Shown here: positions 59,180 to 64,000 of the stretch, in pieces
Numbering within the stretch: position 1 is the stretch's first letter
How the letters are laid out: each line of letters starts with the position of its first letter
Assembly (NCBI RefSeq): GCF_037478305.1
Contig: NZ_JBBGAZ010000004.1
Span: 186,001 to 250,000 of the forward strand
Direction of reading: 5' to 3'
DNA from: Cognatishimia coralii
GTDB taxonomy: Bacteria > Pseudomonadota > Alphaproteobacteria > Rhodobacterales > Rhodobacteraceae
DNA length: 64,000 nucleotides
Program-made: the position numbers and the translations under genes
Notes under the pieces: model-generated
Told to the model about the DNA's origin: nothing
Database searches by the model: none
The model's input: the letters and a program-made list of their open reading frames with translations, nothing else

Positions 59180-59714
59180 CTGTCATTCCGCTGTTCATCA
59201 TGGCACCTGCCTTGTGCGCAGCCATGCTTACGCCATTCCGAGCCGCGGCAAGTTCGTCCATCGAAATCGCATCGGCCCCATCCGAGTCGATAGCTTGAAA
59301 ACGATCCACCAACACGGCGTGTTGCACGTGTGTATTCCAGCTTTGGAATTCGGAAAGATCAAGCGCTCCATTGCCGTTTGCATCGAAGCGGAGCATGATG
59401 TCTTCGTTGGTTAAACCACCCGCAAACAAGCCAGCTAGCGCGTCTGATGCGCGACCGTGCATCTGACCCATCATTGACATATGCATTTGCATCATCATCT
59501 GCACCACTTGCATATGATAGCCATCCATTTCCCCGATACCGGACATGCCTAGCATCCCCTTACCCGACATTCCCTGCATGCCGGATTGATCAACAAAAGG
59601 AGTATCGCCCTTCTGTGTTTGGTCTTCACCGTCATGATGATCCGGATTTGCCGTTGCAGGAGACGTCAAAATCGAAATGAGTGTGAGAACGGCGATCTTG
59701 TTTGAGCGGGCCAT
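59163..59714 (-). CDS. Secreted EF-hand protein with Met/His-rich segment
   Basis: 183 aa. Signal peptide about 1-22 (ending SPATANPDHHDG). Residues 45-90 are unusually rich in Met, Gly, Gln and His (GMQGMSGKGMLGMSG, HMQVVQMMMQMHMSMMGQMH). Two EF-hand loops follow: DANGNGALDLSEF (about 111) and DSDGADAISMDEL (about 145). Calcium binding is likely for the first; the Met/His run suggests copper. Expressed with the rhodanese gene. Confidence 0.82.
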   Translation of the reverse strand: MARSNKIAVLTLISILTSPATANPDHHDGEDQTQKGDTPFVDQSGMQGMSGKGMLGMSGIGEMDGYHMQVVQMMMQMHMSMMGQMHGRASDALAGLFAGGLTNEDIMLRFDANGNGALDLSEFQSWNTHVQHAVLVDRFQAIDSDGADAISMDELAAARNGVSMAAHKAGAMMNSGMTDDEKN

Positions 59715-59895
59715 AATTTCTACCTTTGGCAATCATACGTGATGAGAACTATATATTTACGCCACCAAGATTTTACGCGCCCGAAGACGTAATGATTTGT
59801 CCGCGCAAGTGATTACAAAAACATACAAATTCCAGATCATAGACCACCTTGTCATCTGCTAAACCACAAGGGTGAAACGGTGAAGGAAAATCCGA

Positions 59896-61896
59896 ATGAT
59901 TCCAGAGATTGGACATTTTGCGCTGGTGTTGACGCTTGCGCTGGCTCTGGTTCAATCAGTCCTGCCGATCTGGGGGGCCGCACGGAGTGATCTGATCTGG
60001 ATGAAAAGCGCGACTTGGTCGTCGCTTGGACAGGTCTTCTTCACCGCGATCGCTTTTGCCGCTCTTATGACCAGCTTCGTGCAAAGCGACTTCACAGTGG
60101 TTAACGTCGTAGAGAACTCTCACTCGCTCAAACCGCTGCTTTACAAGGTTTCGGGCACCTGGGGCAGTCATGAAGGGTCTTTGCTGTTGTGGGTACTCAT
60201 CCTGACTGTGTTTGGGGCCATGGTGGCCGTGACCGCCAATAACGTGGCAATGCGCACGAAAGCGCGGACACTTTCGGTTCAGGCATGGATCAGCGTTGGT
60301 TTTCTGACATTCATGCTGTTTACGTCGAACCCGTTCGACAGGATCTATCCCGCGCCACTGGACGGGCAGGACCTTAATCCGCTTTTGCAGGATGTGGGGC
60401 TAGCGATGCATCCGCCGCTTCTCTATCTCGGGTACGTCGGCTTTTCGATTGTGTTCTCATTTGCCGTTGCTGCGCTAATCGAAGGCCGGGTTGACGCTGC
60501 CTGGGCCCGGTGGGTGCGGCCTTGGACGCTGGCGGCCTGGGTATTCCTGACCGCAGGTATCGCCCTGGGATCCTGGTGGGCCTATTATGAGCTGGGTTGG
60601 GGCGGCTGGTGGTTCTGGGACCCGGTCGAAAACGTCAGCTTCATGCCGTGGCTCATGGGGACAGCCCTGCTGCATTCCGCCATCGTGACTGAGAAGCGTG
60701 GGGCGTTTAAAAGCTGGACGATCCTGCTGGCGATCCTGACATTCTCTCTCTCGTTGTTGGGCACGTTCATTGTGCGCTCCGGTCTGCTAACATCCGTGCA
60801 CGCGTTCGCCGTCGATCCGGAACGTGGGCTGTATATTCTGGGGCTTCTCGCTGTATCAATTGGCGGGTCTTTCGCGCTTTACGCGTGGCGGGCACCTTCC
60901 ATGGAAGGCGGCGGCCTGTTCAAACCGGTCAGCCGTGAAGGCGGTTTGTTGGTCAACAACCTGATCCTTGCGGCCTCAACTGGCACCGTTTTGTTCGGAA
61001 CCCTGTACCCGCTGTTCTACGAGGCCCTGACTGGCGGAGAGAAACTCTCGGTCGGACCTCCGTTTTTTAATGCATCATTCATTCCGATGATGGTGCCACT
61101 GGTGTTCGTAATGGGGTTGGGACCGTTTCTTTCATGGAAGCGCGCAACAGTTGGCGACGTTGTTGCGCTAGTCAAGATTGTGGGCCTGCTTGCGATCGGG
61201 TTTGGCCTTGTGGCCTGGTATGCTTTCCAGGGCGGGCCCGTGCTTGGCTATCTGTCACTGGGACTCGCAGCCTGGCTTTTGCTGGCGACGCTGCGCGAGT
61301 GGGCATTTCGCATCCGGCTTTTCGATGTACCCATGGATGAGGCCGTGCGGCGTGCCCGCGGGCTGCCCCGGGCGGCCCACGGCATGACTTTGGCACATGC
61401 CGGGTTGGCCGTTGCGATTTTCGGTTTTGTCGGGTCGAGCGTCTGGAAATCCGAAGAAATCCTGTTTGTCACACCGGGCAAGGTAATCCAGATCGCTGGT
61501 TTTGATGTGACCTTTGCGGGGGCTGAAAAGGTCAGAGGGCCAAATTACATCGCTGACCGTGGCACGTTACTGGTCAGCCGGGATGGCGCGCGCATCACGA
61601 CGCTCTATCCTGAGCGACGGTTCTATCCTGTGGCACAAAGCACCACGACTGAAAGCGCAATTCGCTCGACGATGGCGGGCGATCTCTATGCATCGCTTGC
61701 CGAACCTGCCTCAGATCAGGCCGGGGCTCAGGGGGCCTGGACGCTGCGCATCCTCTATGAGCCACTGGTGAATTTCATCTGGGTCGGTTCGGCCATGCTG
61801 GTCCTGGGCGGGTTGGTTTCCCTCAGCGACCGGCGGTTGCGGGTGGGGGCACCGAGACGGCGCGCGGCTGCCGCGCCGGCCTTGCCTGCGGAGTAA
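59896..61896 (+). CDS. ccmF: Cytochrome c haem lyase subunit CcmF
   Basis: 666-aa integral membrane protein of about 15 helices that reduces haem and helps attach it to apocytochrome c. The tryptophan-rich WWD signature is GWGGWWFWDPVENVSFMP (about 235). Haem-related His residues are in ENSHSLKPL, GSHEGSLLLW, AMHPPLLYLG and TSVHAFAVDPERG. Full length. First gene of ccmF-G-H-I with gaps or overlaps of a few bases, placed after the cytochrome/oxidase genes. ccmABCDE are not in the window. Confidence 0.96.
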   Translation: MIPEIGHFALVLTLALALVQSVLPIWGAARSDLIWMKSATWSSLGQVFFTAIAFAALMTSFVQSDFTVVNVVENSHSLKPLLYKVSGTWGSHEGSLLLWVLILTVFGAMVAVTANNVAMRTKARTLSVQAWISVGFLTFMLFTSNPFDRIYPAPLDGQDLNPLLQDVGLAMHPPLLYLGYVGFSIVFSFAVAALIEGRVDAAWARWVRPWTLAAWVFLTAGIALGSWWAYYELGWGGWWFWDPVENVSFMPWLMGTALLHSAIVTEKRGAFKSWTILLAILTFSLSLLGTFIVRSGLLTSVHAFAVDPERGLYILGLLAVSIGGSFALYAWRAPSMEGGGLFKPVSREGGLLVNNLILAASTGTVLFGTLYPLFYEALTGGEKLSVGPPFFNASFIPMMVPLVFVMGLGPFLSWKRATVGDVVALVKIVGLLAIGFGLVAWYAFQGGPVLGYLSLGLAAWLLLATLREWAFRIRLFDVPMDEAVRRARGLPRAAHGMTLAHAGLAVAIFGFVGSSVWKSEEILFVTPGKVIQIAGFDVTFAGAEKVRGPNYIADRGTLLVSRDGARITTLYPERRFYPVAQSTTTESAIRSTMAGDLYASLAEPASDQAGAQGAWTLRILYEPLVNFIWVGSAMLVLGGLVSLSDRRLRVGAPRRRAAAAPALPAE

Positions 61897-61899
61897 GCC

Positions 61900-62466
61900 A
61901 TGGTTCGTATTCTGGCATTCTCGCCGCTTCTGATCGCGGTCGTGTTCGGAGCCTTCTTTCTGTGGGGGTTGGACCCTGACAGAGACCCAAATGCAATCCC
62001 GTCAGTTCTGATCACTCAGCCAGCGCCCGAATTCGCGCTGGAGCCGGTCGAGGGGCTGGAGGTGCCCGGTCTTGCACGTGCAGACTTGATAGTTGCTGAT
62101 CGCCCGGTGATCGTAAATGTCTTTGCGTCCTGGTGCGTGCCGTGCCGCGCTGAACATGCGGTCCTGACTGCACTCGCCGAGGACGAAGGCCAGACGCTCT
62201 ACGGGATCAACTACAAGGACAAACCCAAGGACGCGGTGCGCTGGCTGAGTGATCTTGGCAATCCATACACGCGCATCGGATCAGACTTGACGGGCCGCGC
62301 CGGGATCGAGTGGGGGATCTCCGGTGTGCCGGAAACCTTTATCGTTGGGGCAGGTGGCATTGTGCTCTACCGCTATGTCGGTCCGGTCGTGGGCGATGAG
62401 GCGGTCGCCACATTTCGGGCCGCCCTCAAGGCCGCAGGCGCGCTGTCAGCGGGGGCCGGATCATGA
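61900..62466 (+). CDS. ccmG: Thiol-disulfide interchange protein CcmG/DsbE
   Basis: 188 aa. Uncleaved N-terminal TM (about 5-25) and a periplasmic thioredoxin domain with WCVPCRAEH in VNVFASWCVPCRAEHAVL (about 78). GVPETFIVGAGG is the cis-Pro region. Reduces the cysteines of the CxxCH site before haem attachment. Three bases separate it from ccmF; its stop overlaps the ccmH start (ATGA). Confidence 0.95.
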   Translation: MVRILAFSPLLIAVVFGAFFLWGLDPDRDPNAIPSVLITQPAPEFALEPVEGLEVPGLARADLIVADRPVIVNVFASWCVPCRAEHAVLTALAEDEGQTLYGINYKDKPKDAVRWLSDLGNPYTRIGSDLTGRAGIEWGISGVPETFIVGAGGIVLYRYVGPVVGDEAVATFRAALKAAGALSAGAGS

Positions 62467-62939
62467 GGCGCTTTTTGTCCTACATCGCGCTTAGCGTTGT
62501 TCTGGCCGCGCCGGTGCATGCGGTTGAACCCGATGAAATTCTTGCGGACCCGGTGCTTGAAGACCGCGCGCGGGACATCTCAAAGGGATTGCGCTGCGTC
62601 GTTTGTCAGAACCAGGACATCGACAGCTCCAACGCCGGAGTGGCACGTGACCTGAGGCTTCTTGTGCGCGAGCGCCTTGTTGCGGGTGACACTAATGAAG
62701 AAGTCATGGCCTACGTGCGGGCCCGCTATGGTGACTACGTTCTGATGTCCCCACCGCTGACACCTGCCACCTATGCGCTTTGGTTCACACCGGTTGTTCT
62801 GGCGGGGTTTTCCCTAATTGCATTCGTGGTGGTCACGCGCCGACGGCGAAACGCGCCGCTGGAAAAGACGTTAACGCCGGTTGAGGAAGAGCGGATCGCG
62901 TCGTATCTCAAGAAGACGGATCAAGGTGTAGCGAAATGA
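62463..62939 (+). CDS. ccmH: Cytochrome c maturation protein CcmH
   Basis: 158 aa. Signal peptide about 1-20, a three-helix periplasmic domain with the redox motif RCVVCQNQDIDSSNA (RCxxC, about 42), the MSPPLTPATYALWF segment and a C-terminal TM helix (about 105-125). Acts with CcmG on apocytochrome cysteines. Overlaps ccmG and ccmI by four bases at each end. Confidence 0.95.
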   Translation: MRRFLSYIALSVVLAAPVHAVEPDEILADPVLEDRARDISKGLRCVVCQNQDIDSSNAGVARDLRLLVRERLVAGDTNEEVMAYVRARYGDYVLMSPPLTPATYALWFTPVVLAGFSLIAFVVVTRRRRNAPLEKTLTPVEEERIASYLKKTDQGVAK

Positions 62940-64000
62940 TCTGGTCTGTAATCGCCGTACTAGCACTCGGGTCAATGGGCATTTTGGCGCTGTCGCTACG
63001 CGCCAAGACTGAGCTGAACAATCAAGCGGACAGCTCTCCGGCCATTTTTGCGGACCAGTTGGCAGAGCTTGACCGGGATGTCGCGCGCGGCGTTGTTTCG
63101 GCTACCGATGCCGACGCCGCGCGGATCGAGATCAAGAAAAATATTCTGCGACAGGCCCAAAAAGATCAAAGTGGGCCGCTTGTGTCGACACGCGGCAGCC
63201 GGATCGCGCTCTGGATTGCTATAACTTTCGTTCCCGTTGCCGCAGTCGGATATTATTCGCAATTTGGCAATCCTGCTTTGTCCCGCGTCGCCGTTGCCGA
63301 GCAACGACAGGCCCGAGAAGAGAACGCACGTATTGTCGCGCTGACCGAGCAGCTGAAAACCCGTCTAGAGACCGACGCTGAAGGCGGGCCGAGTGACGGC
63401 TGGATGCTTCTGGGCCAGACCTATATGCGCTTGGGGCGTTTCGGTGATGCCGCCGCCGCCTTCCAAATCGTGTCAAAGCGCGAAGAGGCGACCTCAGCGG
63501 TCTTTTCCATGCTGACAGAAGCTCTGGTCGCGCAAGAGAATGGCATCATGACGTCGGCAGCGGAGGCCGCGATCAACGAGGCTGCTGCCCGGGACCCGTC
63601 GAATCCTGCGGTGACCTATTATCGGGCTTTGGCGTTGCAGCAAGCGGGCCGGTCGGCTGCGGCACACGATCTGGTCATGGCACGCCTTGATGCGGCGGAT
63701 GGATACTACCCCTGGATGGATACCCTGGTCGCGCAGGCCAACCGGATCGGGGATGGCATTGGCCGTGATCCGATCTCTCTGGCGCGGTTTGCGCCGATGC
63801 TGGCAGGTCGCGGGCCAAGTGCTGAGGATGTTACAGCCGCTCAGGAAATGAGCCAGGAAGATCGGGCGGCCTTTATTCAATCCATGGTTCAGGGGTTGGC
63901 CGACCGCTTGAAAGACGAACCTGACGATCTGGACGGGTGGTTCCAGTTGGGACGCGCGTATTCTGTTCTCGGCAACGCGGAAGGGGCAAAGGACGCATAC
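62936..64000 (+). CDS. ccmI: Cytochrome c maturation chaperone CcmI (cut by the window end)
   Basis: 355 residues visible without a stop. TM1 about 3-22 and TM2 about 88-108 (ALWIAITFVPVAAVGYYS) enclose a short loop with a leucine-rich LAELDRDVARG segment; the periplasmic part has TPR helices (GWMLLGQTYMRLGRFGDAAAAF, GWFQLGRAYSVLGNAEGAKD). CcmI presents apocytochrome c to CcmF-CcmH. Starts inside the ccmH stop (ATGA). The 3' end lies outside the window. Confidence 0.93.
   Translation, partial: MIWSVIAVLALGSMGILALSLRAKTELNNQADSSPAIFADQLAELDRDVARGVVSATDADAARIEIKKNILRQAQKDQSGPLVSTRGSRIALWIAITFVPVAAVGYYSQFGNPALSRVAVAEQRQAREENARIVALTEQLKTRLETDAEGGPSDGWMLLGQTYMRLGRFGDAAAAFQIVSKREEATSAVFSMLTEALVAQENGIMTSAAEAAINEAAARDPSNPAVTYYRALALQQAGRSAAAHDLVMARLDAADGYYPWMDTLVAQANRIGDGIGRDPISLARFAPMLAGRGPSAEDVTAAQEMSQEDRAAFIQSMVQGLADRLKDEPDDLDGWFQLGRAYSVLGNAEGAKDAY

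Overview
The window reads as a chromosome segment of a marine Rhodobacteraceae (Roseobacter-group) alphaproteobacterium. That placement is an inference from high-GC codon use in the housekeeping genes and from gene order and families typical of the group: DUF1800/DUF1501 pair, methylmalonyl-CoA epimerase next to DUF1467, folB-folP-glmM, ilvC beside Lrp/AsnC regulators, carA near a YqeY gene. No rRNA operon and no CRISPR array were seen.

Positions 1-26300 are core genome: a cyclopropane-fatty-acid synthase-like methyltransferase, aspS, a DUF1800/DUF1501 secretion pair, a response regulator, mce, a PEP-utilising enzyme, a SleB hydrolase, folate genes with glmM, an EamA transporter, ilvC with two Lrp/AsnC regulators, a class V aminotransferase, a UbiH-type hydroxylase, a pyrimidine nucleotidase, a GntR regulator, a processive glycosyltransferase, carA and yqeY. 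The block ends in tRNA-Gln(UUG).

Positions 26226-42359 are a composite integrative island in that tRNA gene. The 18-base tRNA 3' end occurs three times: in the tRNA (26283-26300), inverted in the middle (33074-33091), and direct at the far end (42342-42359). Two different inverted-repeat pairs lead outward to these cores: 246 bp at 26283-26528/32846-33091, and about 300 bp at 33074-33376/42015-42359. The pattern fits two related elements in tandem with the middle inverted. The island carries a tyrosine integrase inside a cascade of tiny overlapping genes, a DUF5906-type SF3 helicase with an HNH gene, a three-gene periplasmic-binding-protein/histidine-kinase system, a secreted nuclease-like protein, an FAD oxidoreductase with an NTF2-like partner, and an endonuclease/exonuclease/phosphatase protein.

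Positions 42360-48728 are a second accessory stretch: a DUF3489-DUF2924-serine recombinase module, a secreted-protein gene broken by one amber codon, a Crp/Fnr regulator with a palindrome over its start, a class D beta-lactamase, and a Tat-exported L,D-transpeptidase. A 46-bp direct repeat (37783-37828 and 46483-46528, exactly 8700 bp apart) ties this stretch to the island.

Positions 49644-64000 form a periplasmic redox cluster: OmpR-type regulator and sensor kinase, a second Tat L,D-transpeptidase, four c-type cytochromes (one a cytochrome c' with a Met-rich insert), two Tat-exported multicopper oxidases, a DsbA-like oxidoreductase, a secreted rhodanese, a Met/His-rich EF-hand protein, and ccmF-ccmG-ccmH-ccmI for haem attachment. 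I infer a copper-handling or copper-dependent electron-transfer system that brings part of its own cytochrome c maturation machinery. A shared 18-bp box upstream of both the regulator gene and the distant first L,D-transpeptidase gene suggests common control.
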